Below, piece by piece: positions 21,988 through 29,492 of a stretch of DNA of 49,806 bases. The notes beneath the pieces are model-generated. The model saw only the letters and a program-made list of their open reading frames with translations, was not told where the DNA came from and made no database searches. This DNA is from a virus, in IMG/VR virus record IMGVR_UViG_3300044644_000552, positions 1 to 49,806 of that record. One strand, given 5' to 3'. Position 1 is the stretch's first letter, and every line of letters starts with the position of its first letter. A program made the position numbers and the translations under genes.

Positions 21988-22610
21988 ACTTTAATAAATT
22001 TACAGACAGAATGTTCAAAAAAGTTGACAATACAGTATGGGACTTAATGTCTGGTACAGTTGGCTTTAAAACACAAGAAGGCATCTTATCTCTTGATTTA
22101 GGTGAGAAAGACGCTGAAGGCAACCATAATGATCCACAAATTGTAATTAATCTTATGGATGAATTTGGCATGGCAATTCCTGCGTTTGCACAAAATACAC
22201 CTGTGTCTATGATTGAGATGGGTGATTTAGTTTATAGTGCAACAACAGGTAATGCATTAGGCTGGATTGTTAAGAAGAATTCTAAATCATTTGATTTGTT
22301 AAAACCAGATGGCACTAGAAGTAACTGGACACCACCTAAGGTACAAATGTTAGGCATGGAGTCCGGTGTTATGATTCTTAAATCATTTATGGCGATGTTG
22401 CCTACTGAGGGTGCTAACAGCTTTCAGAACTCTTTAATGCCTATGATGATGATGGGCATGATGGATGGTGACGACAAGATGGACAGGTTAATTCCAATGA
22501 TGTTAATGTCTAGTACAATGAGTAATGGTAACAATCAAATGATGTCAATGTTACCTATAATGATGATGATGAAAGGGGAGGGTGGGAGCATGTTCGGAGG
22601 AAAAAAGTAG
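21984..22610 (+). CDS. Methionine-rich protein, 208 aa
   Basis: A globular N-terminal half (MNFNKFTDRMFKKVDNTVWD...) is followed from about residue 135 by a low-complexity region dense in Met, with runs such as MPMMMMGMM and MLPIMMMM, and a Gly/Lys end. The ATGA overlap chooses this start; an ATG 12 bases upstream is an alternative. Similar proteins with Met-rich tails occur in other large phages without known function. Confidence 0.65.
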   Translation: MNFNKFTDRMFKKVDNTVWDLMSGTVGFKTQEGILSLDLGEKDAEGNHNDPQIVINLMDEFGMAIPAFAQNTPVSMIEMGDLVYSATTGNALGWIVKKNSKSFDLLKPDGTRSNWTPPKVQMLGMESGVMILKSFMAMLPTEGANSFQNSLMPMMMMGMMDGDDKMDRLIPMMLMSSTMSNGNNQMMSMLPIMMMMKGEGGSMFGGKK

Positions 22611-22621
22611 ACACTGAAGAA

Positions 22622-22849
22622 ATGCGCATATTTGATAGACTAATTGCCTTACGAGATGAATTGTGTCCTGATTTTGTACCTGATTGGTCTTTAGGTAACA
22701 GCGGTAACTATGTATTACGCTTCAGTACTATTCAAGGCGTATGGAAGCCTGACCCTAAAGGAACTTATGACGGAAGGGTTGGGCCTCACTTTAGCGCAGA
22801 AGCAGCTGAAATAGCTTGTAAGATGTTAAATAACAAAGGGGTCTTATGA
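22622..22849 (+). CDS. Hypothetical protein, 75 aa
   Basis: MRIFDRLIALRDELCPDFVP then VLRFSTIQGVWKPD and a HFSAEAAEIACKMLNN helix, a layout common in small uncharacterised phage proteins. It overlaps the next gene by 4 bases. Confidence 0.6.
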   Translation: MRIFDRLIALRDELCPDFVPDWSLGNSGNYVLRFSTIQGVWKPDPKGTYDGRVGPHFSAEAAEIACKMLNNKGVL

Positions 22850-23058
22850 ACATTGAAATTCAAAAGAAGTACAAAACACGATGTAATTTTAAGGTCGAAA
22901 TACGCCAAATAATCACTTCAACTCCAACAGGATATCCAGTCCTTGGTGCTTATTTTGACAATGACTACGGTGATTGGGTAGATGAAAGATGGATGCTTGA
23001 TGGCAGATGCGATGAAGAAATCCTTGACAATGATTTAGACTTAGTGGAGAAAAACTAA
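22846..23058 (+). CDS. Single-copy member of repeated YP-W domain family, 70 aa
   Basis: One copy of a roughly 55-residue domain with the order K-Y-K-x-R-x2-x-V-E-I, then GYPVLGAYF, DWVDERWMLDGR and DLDLV. The same pattern recurs two to three times in the next gene and in the genes at 25360 and 26611. Function unknown; probably a small beta domain. Confidence 0.6.
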   Translation: MNIEIQKKYKTRCNFKVEIRQIITSTPTGYPVLGAYFDNDYGDWVDERWMLDGRCDEEILDNDLDLVEKN

Positions 23059-23729
23059 TGCAGTTAAAAGTAGGCGGTAAATACAAAAATCGTAGAGGTT
23101 ATGTAGTTGAGATTGTAGAAAAGCTTCACGATGATACGTATCCTTTTATTGATACGCAAGATACATCATATACATTTGAAGGTGTATATCTAAGAACCCA
23201 TCCTAACCACGTTAATGATTTAATTGAGGAGATTTATGTGTTTGATTTAAATGCAACGTATGTAACAAAGTCTGGACAACAGGTAGTAATCATAGCAAGA
23301 ACTCCAAAGCTTACATACCCTATTATTGGCCTCTATAAAAGTGGCAGTGATTGGCAGTTAGCCAGTTGGACAGAAGAAGGTATTTACGATTTGAGTGATA
23401 TTAGCTATTTAGATCTTGTAAAGGTAGATGCTAATCAATTACGTACTCGTAACGGCACTATGGTTAAGATATACGAAAGATATGAAGATGAGATTCATGG
23501 TGCTTACTTCTCAGAAGGCAAATGGAAGTCATCTACATGGACTGTTGAGGGCGGTTTTTATCAAACTGGAAAGGAACAGTCGTGTCTTGACATTGATTGG
23601 ACACCACCTAAAAACTGGACGGCAGGCATCGAATTTTGCGCACAGGCGGGGGCAGGCGGGGCAACGGGGGGCAATGGCTCATACCAGCCAGACCCTGCGG
23701 CAGTCGGGGCAGAGCGCGTCAATCTGTAG
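23058..23729 (+). CDS. Three-domain protein of repeated YP-W family, C-terminus run into G-rich island
   Basis: 223 residues. Three copies of the small domain start near residues 4, 72 and 128, with YPFID, YPIIGLY and HGAYF segments each followed by a tryptophan-containing loop and a D-L acidic end. After WTPPKNW (about residue 190) the codons enter the G-rich island and the sequence turns to Gly/Ala-rich text with no family resemblance. The natural protein may have been extended or truncated when the island arose. Confidence 0.6.
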   Translation: MQLKVGGKYKNRRGYVVEIVEKLHDDTYPFIDTQDTSYTFEGVYLRTHPNHVNDLIEEIYVFDLNATYVTKSGQQVVIIARTPKLTYPIIGLYKSGSDWQLASWTEEGIYDLSDISYLDLVKVDANQLRTRNGTMVKIYERYEDEIHGAYFSEGKWKSSTWTVEGGFYQTGKEQSCLDIDWTPPKNWTAGIEFCAQAGAGGATGGNGSYQPDPAAVGAERVNL

Positions 23730-23775
23730 CAAATTTTGTACCTTTAGCGGGTGTCGGTTTTATGGCGAATGTCCA
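23618..23775. other. G-rich island 2 overlapping a gene end
   Basis: About 155 bases, strongly G-rich on the + strand in its first half (GGCGGGGGCAGGCGGGG and similar), with CGAATTTTG and GGGGCA words shared with island 1 at 946-1151. It ends directly at class A copy 3. The first 110 bases are read through by the preceding gene; the rest is non-coding. A mobile or conserved cis element is likely. Confidence 0.5.
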
Positions 23776-23793
23776 ACCCCGTTAAATTAACCC
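23776..23793 (+). promoter_or_regulatory. Class A promoter-like motif, copy 3
   Basis: Exact 18-mer ACCCCGTTAAATTAACCC, 64 bases before the gene at 23858. Together with the terminator at 24493 it defines a one-gene transcription unit. Confidence 0.7.
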
Positions 23794-23857
23794 TATTTTC
23801 AAAAACGAAGATAGAAAACATTCGCAACTTAATTTATTTATTATACTGGAGCATATC

Positions 23858-24478
23858 ATGTCACAAATTCAACAAGCATTCGTAATCGATGGTAAAGTTT
23901 TCGCTACTAAAGCTGAAGCACAAGCATTTATCCGTCGTCCGTTGATCTTAAAAGCTTTCTTAGATTTGACCAAAAATAACGAAGAGTTATCTAACTGGTT
24001 AGTTGAAAATCAAGAAACAGTTGAAGCTGCCTTTGAAACAGGCACTATTAGACGTGTTACCAAATCTGACTATAACAAGTTAGATAAAGCATTAGCAGAG
24101 TTGACACATGGCTTCTTGTTTGATAACTTAGAAGCTGTTCGTGAATCTTTCCGCTGGCCAGCTGTTAAACGCTTAACTGCAGAACAAAAAGTTGCAGAAG
24201 CTACTACATTGCTTGCTAATGCATCAGGTAACCCTGAACTAGCTGCATATGTTGTTGCTAATCAAGATGCAATTCTTGAAGGCTACAAAGCAGGCGTTGA
24301 AAAACGTGAAATTAACACTAACGCTGTAGCTGGCTTAAATGAATGGAGAGCTAGACAAGCTGCTGAAAAAGCTGAACTTGAAGCTGCTGCATTGATTGGA
24401 CCAGAAGAAGTAGAAGCCGTTAAAGCAAAACATGCTGCTGCTACTGCTGAAAGAAATGCTGCTAAAGCTGCTGCATAA
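23858..24478 (+). CDS. Abundant-type Ala/Lys-rich protein with two internal repeats, 206 aa
   Basis: Two related segments, NNEELSNWLVENQETVEAAF (about residues 45-65) and GNPELAAYVVANQDAILEGY (about 127-147), show an internal duplication. The C-terminal 50 residues are rich in Ala, Glu and Lys, like a coiled coil or histone-like tail. It has its own class A motif, a good ribosome binding site (TGGAG) and a strong terminator, which suggests high expression. No family is recognised; a DNA-associated or structural role is a guess. Confidence 0.65.
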   Translation: MSQIQQAFVIDGKVFATKAEAQAFIRRPLILKAFLDLTKNNEELSNWLVENQETVEAAFETGTIRRVTKSDYNKLDKALAELTHGFLFDNLEAVRESFRWPAVKRLTAEQKVAEATTLLANASGNPELAAYVVANQDAILEGYKAGVEKREINTNAVAGLNEWRARQAAEKAELEAAALIGPEEVEAVKAKHAAATAERNAAKAAA

Positions 24479-24492
24479 ATAAATTAACAAGA

Positions 24493-24522
24493 CCCCTTGA
24501 CCTGTATGGTTAAGGGGTTTTT
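24493..24522 (+). terminator. Rho-independent terminator after 24-kb gene
   Basis: A 10-bp stem CCCCTTGACC / GGTTAAGGGG (one G-T pair), loop TGTAT, then TTTTT. Confidence 0.88.
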
Positions 24523-24534
24523 AATCGAGGTTTT

Positions 24535-24702
24535 ATGAGAGTACTAGTTATATTGATTTTAAGTATCACAACGGCTCATGCTGATGTTAAGTGGATCGGC
24601 AAGGGTAAATGTAAAGTACAATTAATTACTGAGAAGAGACATGATATTCTTGGTGGACTTGCAACAACACATAGATTTGGGAAATTACAATGTACAAAGT
24701 AG
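24535..24702 (+). CDS. Small secreted (periplasmic) protein, 55 aa
   Basis: The N-terminus MRVLVILILSITTAHA is a typical signal peptide with an AHA cleavage site, leaving a basic peptide of about 39 residues with two cysteines (KGKCKV and LQCTK) that could form a disulfide. GAGG precedes the start. It overlaps the HIRAN gene by 13 bases. A periplasmic role such as superinfection exclusion or lysis control is possible. Confidence 0.6.
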   Translation: MRVLVILILSITTAHADVKWIGKGKCKVQLITEKRHDILGGLATTHRFGKLQCTK

Positions 24703-25010
24703 TAGGCATTACATTCAGACCAGAGTCAGTACAACAGTTCTACTATGGCATAGCGGAAGGCAATTTAGGTTTTATAGAAAGAGAGCCTGGAAATCAGTAT
24801 GATCCTAATGCAGTAAGAGTATTGGCATTGCATCATGGTACAAATAAGTTTGTATTTATTGGGTACTTGCCCAAAGGTATGGACAAGGTGTTTAAGGGTA
24901 ACTTTGCAACAATAAGGTTTATTAAAGACCGTCGATTTGAAATAATTGCTGAATACGACAAAAATCCACATCAGGGGGTTATCAATGCTGCTAAAACTAT
25001 CACTTTGTAA
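24690..25010 (+). CDS. HIRAN-domain protein
   Basis: 106 residues. GITFRPESVQ, LGFIEREPGNQYDPNAVRVL and FIGYLPKGMDKV match the conserved blocks of the HIRAN domain, which binds DNA ends or damaged DNA in SNF2-family proteins and occurs alone in phages. It might bind 3' DNA ends during replication or repair. It overlaps the next gene by 26 bases. Confidence 0.8.
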   Translation: MYKVVGITFRPESVQQFYYGIAEGNLGFIEREPGNQYDPNAVRVLALHHGTNKFVFIGYLPKGMDKVFKGNFATIRFIKDRRFEIIAEYDKNPHQGVINAAKTITL

Positions 25011-25182
25011 TGACAATGGTTTGTTCATATTAAATGTAGCTAAAACAGAAACTGTACGTGTGCATAGAGACGGCAGTACATTTAAATTGGAAGCAACTTA
25101 TACTGCTGCAGATAAGGCAGTGTGGGATATTACTGAAAACTGTTATAATAGAATAATTCACAAATTGGAGATAATGTCATGA
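24985..25182 (+). CDS. Hypothetical protein, 65 aa
   Basis: MLLKLSLCNDNGLFILNVAK, probably a small beta-rich protein. The frame extends upstream, but the ATG after AGGGGG is the best-supported start. It overlaps both neighbours. Confidence 0.5.
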   Translation: MLLKLSLCNDNGLFILNVAKTETVRVHRDGSTFKLEATYTAADKAVWDITENCYNRIIHKLEIMS

Positions 25183-25376
25183 TTTTCGCTATAACTGATA
25201 TAAGCGATGGTGTTAAATATGTATTGAATATGGATCACTTATCAGGTCTTATTTTAGATCCGCCTGAAGGTAATGAAGTAGATATTACTATTATGTACCC
25301 ACAAGCTATTCGCTATGTAACCGTTAATCTAGATGATGCCAAACGTATTGGAGATTATTATGCTACAATTAGATAA
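25179..25376 (+). CDS. Hypothetical protein, 65 aa
   Basis: MIFAITDISDGVKYVLNMDH with alternating strands. ATGA-type overlap with the preceding gene and GGAG upstream. It overlaps the next start by 17 bases. Unknown function. Confidence 0.55.
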   Translation: MIFAITDISDGVKYVLNMDHLSGLILDPPEGNEVDITIMYPQAIRYVTVNLDDAKRIGDYYATIR

Positions 25377-25731
25377 AGTTTATTATGACTCTAACAATCA
25401 TCGTATTAGAATTGTGTATGAACAGGATGATAGGCTGGTAGGTGTTAACCTCTTTAATGGAGACCTACATTGGTATCGACTCAATGGGAAGAGTGTTGCA
25501 GGTGCTGATATTTTAATGCCAGTAAGATTAGAACCTAATCATCTATATAAAGATCGTGCAGGCAGAATTGTTAGAATTGTTTATATTGCTTCTGATGAGA
25601 ATGACCAGATGCCTTGTTTAGGTGTGTTCAAAGAAGATATAAAAGAATGTGCTAGTTGGTACAGTATTACAGGCCATTATCATCACGATTGTAGTTTTGC
25701 ATCTTTTGATTTAATTCTGGAGGTATTCTAA
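25360..25731 (+). CDS. Two-domain protein of repeated small-domain family, 123 aa
   Basis: Two copies of the family seen at 22846 and 23058: KVYYDSNNHRIRIVYEQDD...W and HLYKDRAGRIVRIVYIASDE...CLGVF...ASWYSITGHY...FDLILEV. The ATG at 25360 gives the domain-aligned start. It is coupled to the next gene by TAATG. Confidence 0.6.
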   Translation: MLQLDKVYYDSNNHRIRIVYEQDDRLVGVNLFNGDLHWYRLNGKSVAGADILMPVRLEPNHLYKDRAGRIVRIVYIASDENDQMPCLGVFKEDIKECASWYSITGHYHHDCSFASFDLILEVF

Positions 25732-25922
25732 TGGATGATTCATATTATTCATGCAAGATCTGTGGGGAAATCATGCTTAACAAGACAAGTGAGCCTTGTC
25801 ATTTACATGCACCTGATGATCTTACAGTTTTATGTCGATTCATAGGGGAAGGGATTTGGAAAACTTTAGCATTTCCAGTTTCATTTTTAGTAAAAGTTTT
25901 ACACTTACGTGAGCGAGGTTAA
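25731..25922 (+). CDS. Small zinc-ribbon/membrane-associated protein, 63 aa
   Basis: CKICGE...EPCHLH gives a CxxC plus Cys-His zinc-like site in the first 30 residues. A hydrophobic helix (TLAFPVSFLVKVL) and a basic end LHLRERG follow. GGAGG is the ribosome binding site. Unknown role. Confidence 0.5.
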   Translation: MDDSYYSCKICGEIMLNKTSEPCHLHAPDDLTVLCRFIGEGIWKTLAFPVSFLVKVLHLRERG

Positions 25923-25923
25923 T

Positions 25924-26589
25924 ATGAATTGTAAATTTACTATGTTTAAACCTAAAGACGCATTCGAGGAAGAAGCGCTTTATCCACGTATTGCTGCAGG
26001 ATATAGAGGTGCATTACAGCGTGAAAGAAAACTCTCTAGCACTTTGCAAGTAATTGTCTTTGACCCAATAACAGGCAAACAACGCCATATTGGAGATTTA
26101 CCCGCGAGTTATGGAAATGTCTTCCCTTATGAATACACGGTAGCTACATTCGAAATTATAAAGCGTAGTGGTAATAATATAACATTAGTAGTCACCAATG
26201 TTGTAGCAAATCCCTATTTAGCAGTCGGTGAAATTGAGAGACTCGTTGATAGTACACCGCATGTTTTCGAGAATGACAGCAGTGCTGGCCATAAAATCTT
26301 AAACGAGTCTAAACATTTTAAACGGGCCGCAGTAGGAGACACAGGCTTCCTTGAAAGAGCGTCAGGCATAATTGATGTAAATCTTTATTTTGGACAGGAT
26401 CATTTTTCAAAAATCGGACAAGTCTGTGGAAGTGTGCTAGATACAAAGTACAAAATGGCTACATTCGAAATAGTTTCAGTAGGACGCCATGGTAAGTTTT
26501 TAGAAGTGCGCGACGTGATTGAAGACCCTTACATTATGGAAAGCAAAATTGCAGCATTGCTTGAATCGAAGAAGAGATGGCGTTATTAA
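25924..26589 (+). CDS. Protein with internal duplication, 221 aa, unknown function
   Basis: A repeat pair is visible: VATFEIIKRSGNNITLVVTN with NPYLAVGEIERLVDS near residue 80-110, and MATFEIVSVGRHGKFLEVRD with DPYIMESKIAALLES near the C-terminus. Two similar domains are joined by a linker. GAGG lies before the ATG. No family is recognised. Confidence 0.6.
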   Translation: MNCKFTMFKPKDAFEEEALYPRIAAGYRGALQRERKLSSTLQVIVFDPITGKQRHIGDLPASYGNVFPYEYTVATFEIIKRSGNNITLVVTNVVANPYLAVGEIERLVDSTPHVFENDSSAGHKILNESKHFKRAAVGDTGFLERASGIIDVNLYFGQDHFSKIGQVCGSVLDTKYKMATFEIVSVGRHGKFLEVRDVIEDPYIMESKIAALLESKKRWRY

Positions 26590-26610
26590 ATTTAATTTAG
26601 AGGAAGTACT

Positions 26611-26976
26611 ATGAGAGTTGGCGACGTAATTTTAAATAAAGAAGATGAGAAAGGCGTAATTGCGTATATTGACAAAACGCCTGATTTTTCAACTTATTTG
26701 TGTGTGTTTAAAGAAGAAGATTCATCTTCTTCTGCTGCATGGTACTCTCTTAGAGAATTAAGGCTAGCCCCTAAGTTTAGCTTAGGTGAGACCGTTAAAG
26801 ATGGTATGGGTACTAAATATACAATTGTTAGTATTTGTGAAGGTAACGTTAGATACCCTATTTTAGCTGTGCGTAATATTAATAAAAATAATGCGCATTG
26901 TGAAAGCTTTACGATTGAAGGTCATATCTATGCTGACGTATCAGGCGATGATTCACGCAATCTAATTCCTAATTAA
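26611..26976 (+). CDS. Two-domain protein of repeated small-domain family, 121 aa
   Basis: MRVGDVILNKEDEKGVIAYI...CVFKEED...AWYSLRELRL and LGETVKDGMGTKYTIVSICE...YPILAVRNIN...SFTIEGHIY are two family-type domains. It is last in the accessory unit, ending 6 bases before the large terminator hairpin. GAGGAAG is its ribosome binding site. Confidence 0.6.
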   Translation: MRVGDVILNKEDEKGVIAYIDKTPDFSTYLCVFKEEDSSSSAAWYSLRELRLAPKFSLGETVKDGMGTKYTIVSICEGNVRYPILAVRNINKNNAHCESFTIEGHIYADVSGDDSRNLIPN

Positions 26977-26982
26977 CTAATC

Positions 26983-27065
26983 CCCTCTCTGCTCTCTCAT
27001 TTGGATGCCTTCGGGTGTTCATTTGGGAGGGTGGAGAGGGTTCTTCCCTTATTTTTTTTTTTTTT
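26983..27065 (+). terminator. Large terminator hairpin running into AP2-domain gene
   Basis: The outer 16-bp stem CCCTCTCTGCTCTCTC (26983-26998) / GGGAGGGTGGAGAGGG (27025-27040) contains G-T pairs. An inner 7-bp stem is capped by a TTCG loop. After TTCTTCCCTTA come 14 T residues that end directly at the ATG of the AP2 gene. The layout is like that before the RNA polymerase gene at 4802-4877. Confidence 0.85.
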
Positions 27066-27293
27066 ATGGTATCAGAACATAGTTCAGACGGTGATATACG
27101 ATCACCTTATAAAGGAGTCTTTTGGCATACTAAAAGATGTAAGTGGGTAGCCAGTAGTCGTGTAGTACAAAAGTTTAGAATTGAAAAGAAATATATTGGT
27201 GCATTTGATTGTCCTCATGAAGCTTATAAAGCTCGTAAGGCATTCGAAGAACAATTAGAGCCTCAATGGGAATTGGTACCTTACGATGACTAG
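27066..27293 (+). CDS. Stand-alone AP2 DNA-binding domain protein
   Basis: 75 residues. YKGVFWHTKRCKWVASSRV, KKYIGAFDCPHEAYKARKAF form the three strands and helix of an AP2/ERF DNA-binding domain. In phages this domain usually accompanies homing endonucleases; here no nuclease domain is attached, so it may be a remnant or a regulator. There is no Shine-Dalgarno sequence; the ATG follows the T tract of a terminator. Its TAG abuts class A copy 4 exactly. Confidence 0.75.
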   Translation: MVSEHSSDGDIRSPYKGVFWHTKRCKWVASSRVVQKFRIEKKYIGAFDCPHEAYKARKAFEEQLEPQWELVPYDD

Positions 27294-27311
27294 ACCCCGT
27301 TAAATTAACCC
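27294..27311 (+). promoter_or_regulatory. Class A promoter-like motif, copy 4
   Basis: Exact 18-mer beginning right after the AP2 stop codon. It forms a pair with copy 5, 132 bases downstream, upstream of the terminase operon. Confidence 0.7.
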
Positions 27312-27425
27312 TTTAGCTGCCCCCTTAATTATCCCTCATTTATAGTTATTCTCTTAATTAATACTTATTAAGTAATACTATTAATAGAATACAATATATT
27401 GAGAGATGGATAGTAACATTGCTTA
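27312..27425. other. AT-rich segment between paired class A motifs (origin-like)
   Basis: A C-rich start (GCCCCCTTAATTATCCC) then about 90 bases nearly all A and T with short dyads such as TTAATTAA and ACTATTAATAG. There is no coding potential. The same layout occurs at 45481-45572. Tandem promoters with an AT-rich stretch resemble the T7 primary replication origin. Confidence 0.45.
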
Positions 27426-27443
27426 ACCCCGTTAAATTAACCC
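27426..27443 (+). promoter_or_regulatory. Class A promoter-like motif, copy 5
   Basis: Exact 18-mer, 64 bases upstream of the terminase small subunit start. The sequence after it is A-rich (TAAAAATTAAATAAATAAG), as after copy 7. Confidence 0.7.
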
Positions 27444-27507
27444 TAAAAATTAAATAAATAAGAATAGTACGTAAAATTGCTATTCGATTGAAAACCTAGA
27501 GGTTTGT

Positions 27508-27915
27508 ATGAGTGAGTTGACGAGAATCCACAGCATCAAGCGTGGCGGTCATGCGGCTATTAACAAACTTAACGAATTGAGATTTGATCCGATCTATGAA
27601 CTGGTTACTAAATATCGTGAGATAGAGAAACAAATAGAGTTCTATAATGATTGGAGAGACAACATTATTGTACCCTTGACTTCTACCGGCAAGACACGTA
27701 CATATAATCAAGAAATACATATGAATCTCTATGACAAGTTGACTAATGTCGCTGAAAAATTATTAAGATATGGGTATGGTAGAGTACCCGAACTACACGA
27801 AGAATCTGTACAAGAACGTGTACCATTGATCATAAACCTCAGTAAAGAGGGCGATACATACATAATTGGAGAACGGAATGAGTTACCTGATGATTTACCT
27901 GTTGATAACGATTAG
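27508..27915 (+). CDS. Terminase small subunit (candidate)
   Basis: 135 residues. KRGGHAAINKLNELRFDPIY followed by ELVTKYREIEKQIE resembles the N-terminal part of small terminase subunits, which bind the packaging site. The C-terminal end is acidic. Position just upstream of the large subunit and behind the class A pair supports the call; the ribosome binding site is AGAGG. Confidence 0.65.
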   Translation: MSELTRIHSIKRGGHAAINKLNELRFDPIYELVTKYREIEKQIEFYNDWRDNIIVPLTSTGKTRTYNQEIHMNLYDKLTNVAEKLLRYGYGRVPELHEESVQERVPLIINLSKEGDTYIIGERNELPDDLPVDND

Positions 27916-28051
27916 CTTATACTATATAGGTTTTATATTGTACTCAATATATGTACCAGAGGTCACAGACCGTGCTCTTAAATGGCTAATTGTAATGACT
28001 AGTTTAAATTCATTTATTTACATATGGTACGAAGTATGTTCCTCAATTTAA
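27878..28051 (+). CDS. Small membrane protein overlapping terminase small subunit, 57 aa
   Basis: Two hydrophobic segments (residues 3-26 and 36-52) in MSYLMIYLLITISLYYIGFI...WLIVMTSLNSFIYIW. Starts inside the preceding gene. Unknown function; could assist lysis. Confidence 0.5.
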   Translation: MSYLMIYLLITISLYYIGFILYSIYVPEVTDRALKWLIVMTSLNSFIYIWYEVCSSI

Positions 28052-28164
28052 TGATAATGTTTGTTGGCACGTTTGTAGAGCTTAATACATGGATAGCTAT
28101 GGTATATGCAATAACGATGTTTAGACTGTTTGCAGATGCTTTGGAGATTATCCGTGGCCATTAA
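28051..28164 (+). CDS. Small membrane peptide, 37 aa
   Basis: MIMFVGTFVELNTWIAMVYA, hydrophobic, ending RLFADALEIIRGH. TAATG overlap with the preceding gene and overlap with the terminase GTG start. Coding support is packing only. Confidence 0.4.
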   Translation: MIMFVGTFVELNTWIAMVYAITMFRLFADALEIIRGH

Positions 28165-29482
28165 TCTACATCCAGCGCAATCCGAAATATATCGCGCCTT
28201 ATTTATTGATCGTAGTGTAAGATATGCAACCGTTTGTTGTGCTCGGGGCTGGGGTAAATCCTATAAAGCTGCCGTAGCTGCTATTTCAGCAATATTTGAA
28301 CTATTAGAATTACCTCATAATGTACCTAATAAAAAAGTGTACATTATTGCTCCTACCTTTGATCAGGTGAAGGATATTTACTATCCTCTTATAAACTATG
28401 ACCTTGGGATGGAGCATTATGCAATTAAAGCATCTAGAGACACAGGACGTTTTCTATTTCCAGGTAATGTAGAATTAATACTATTATCCTTTGAATCGGT
28501 AGAACGTATGCGTGGTAAGGGTGCTTATTTTGTAGTATGGGACGAAGTCTCTTCTTGTACTAAAGGTATTACTGCCGAAGAAGCTTGGCAATCTGTTATA
28601 CAGCCTACTATTGCTACTAGATGGAGTAATAGAAGAGCAAAAGCAGTTGGTGCTAAATCTCCTGGGCGTGCATTAGCTATTAGTACTCCAAAAGGGTATA
28701 ATTTCTTTCATGAAATGTGTATGTACCACGAAACAGATCCTGATTGGGGTTTCTGGCAATATGATTATTTACAATCACCATTCCTTGATCCTGTTGAGAT
28801 TGAAAAGTTAAAAGATAAGCTAGACCCTGTAACATGGGCCTCAGAATATATGGCTTCATTTGCAGAGTCTGGTAATAGCGTATTCTATTGTTTTGATAGA
28901 AAGAAACATGTAGATGCTCATTTACAATACTTTGAACCAGGAGAAGATGTACATGTCTGTATCGACTTTAACGTCATGCGACAATGTTCTAGCATCTTTG
29001 CACTCAGAGGTCATCAGATGCAGTTTATCGATGAGATGCAAGGACACCCAGACACTGAAGCCCTCGCTATCGCTCTTAAAACTAAATTCCAAGGGCATAA
29101 GATCTACGCCTATCCTGATCCATCAGGAAGAGCTAGAAAGACTTCTGCGCCAGTGGGACGAACGGATTTTAGCATATTAGAATCTAATGGTATTATTTGT
29201 ATAGCACATAGAGCAGCGCCACCCATTGTGGATAGTGTAGCGGCTGTTAATCGTAAGTTACATACAGCATCTGGTAAAATAGATATGTATGTACATCCCA
29301 GATGTAGTGGTACCATTTTATCATTAGAGAGAACAAAGTGGACTGACCGCAACTTAGATATAGCGACTATCGATAAGTCGGAAGGTATAGAACATTTCTC
29401 TGATGGTGTACGCTACGCAGTAGAATATCTGTATCCAATTCAAACAGGTGGGAAAAGAACTTCCCGAGGTTTCAACTTTTAA
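28154..29482 (+). CDS. terL: Terminase large subunit
   Basis: 443 residues from a GTG start with GGAG upstream. Walker A ARGWGKS (residues 30-36), VYIIAPTFDQVKD, Walker B YFVVWDE (D130-E131), ISTPKGYN coupling motif, and nuclease acidic residues in CIDFNV, YPDPSG and HFSDGVRYA. It is the ATP-driven motor and nuclease that packages concatemeric DNA through the portal. Confidence 0.95.
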   Translation: MAINLHPAQSEIYRALFIDRSVRYATVCCARGWGKSYKAAVAAISAIFELLELPHNVPNKKVYIIAPTFDQVKDIYYPLINYDLGMEHYAIKASRDTGRFLFPGNVELILLSFESVERMRGKGAYFVVWDEVSSCTKGITAEEAWQSVIQPTIATRWSNRRAKAVGAKSPGRALAISTPKGYNFFHEMCMYHETDPDWGFWQYDYLQSPFLDPVEIEKLKDKLDPVTWASEYMASFAESGNSVFYCFDRKKHVDAHLQYFEPGEDVHVCIDFNVMRQCSSIFALRGHQMQFIDEMQGHPDTEALAIALKTKFQGHKIYAYPDPSGRARKTSAPVGRTDFSILESNGIICIAHRAAPPIVDSVAAVNRKLHTASGKIDMYVHPRCSGTILSLERTKWTDRNLDIATIDKSEGIEHFSDGVRYAVEYLYPIQTGGKRTSRGFNF

Positions 29483-29492
29483 GGATATTAAG

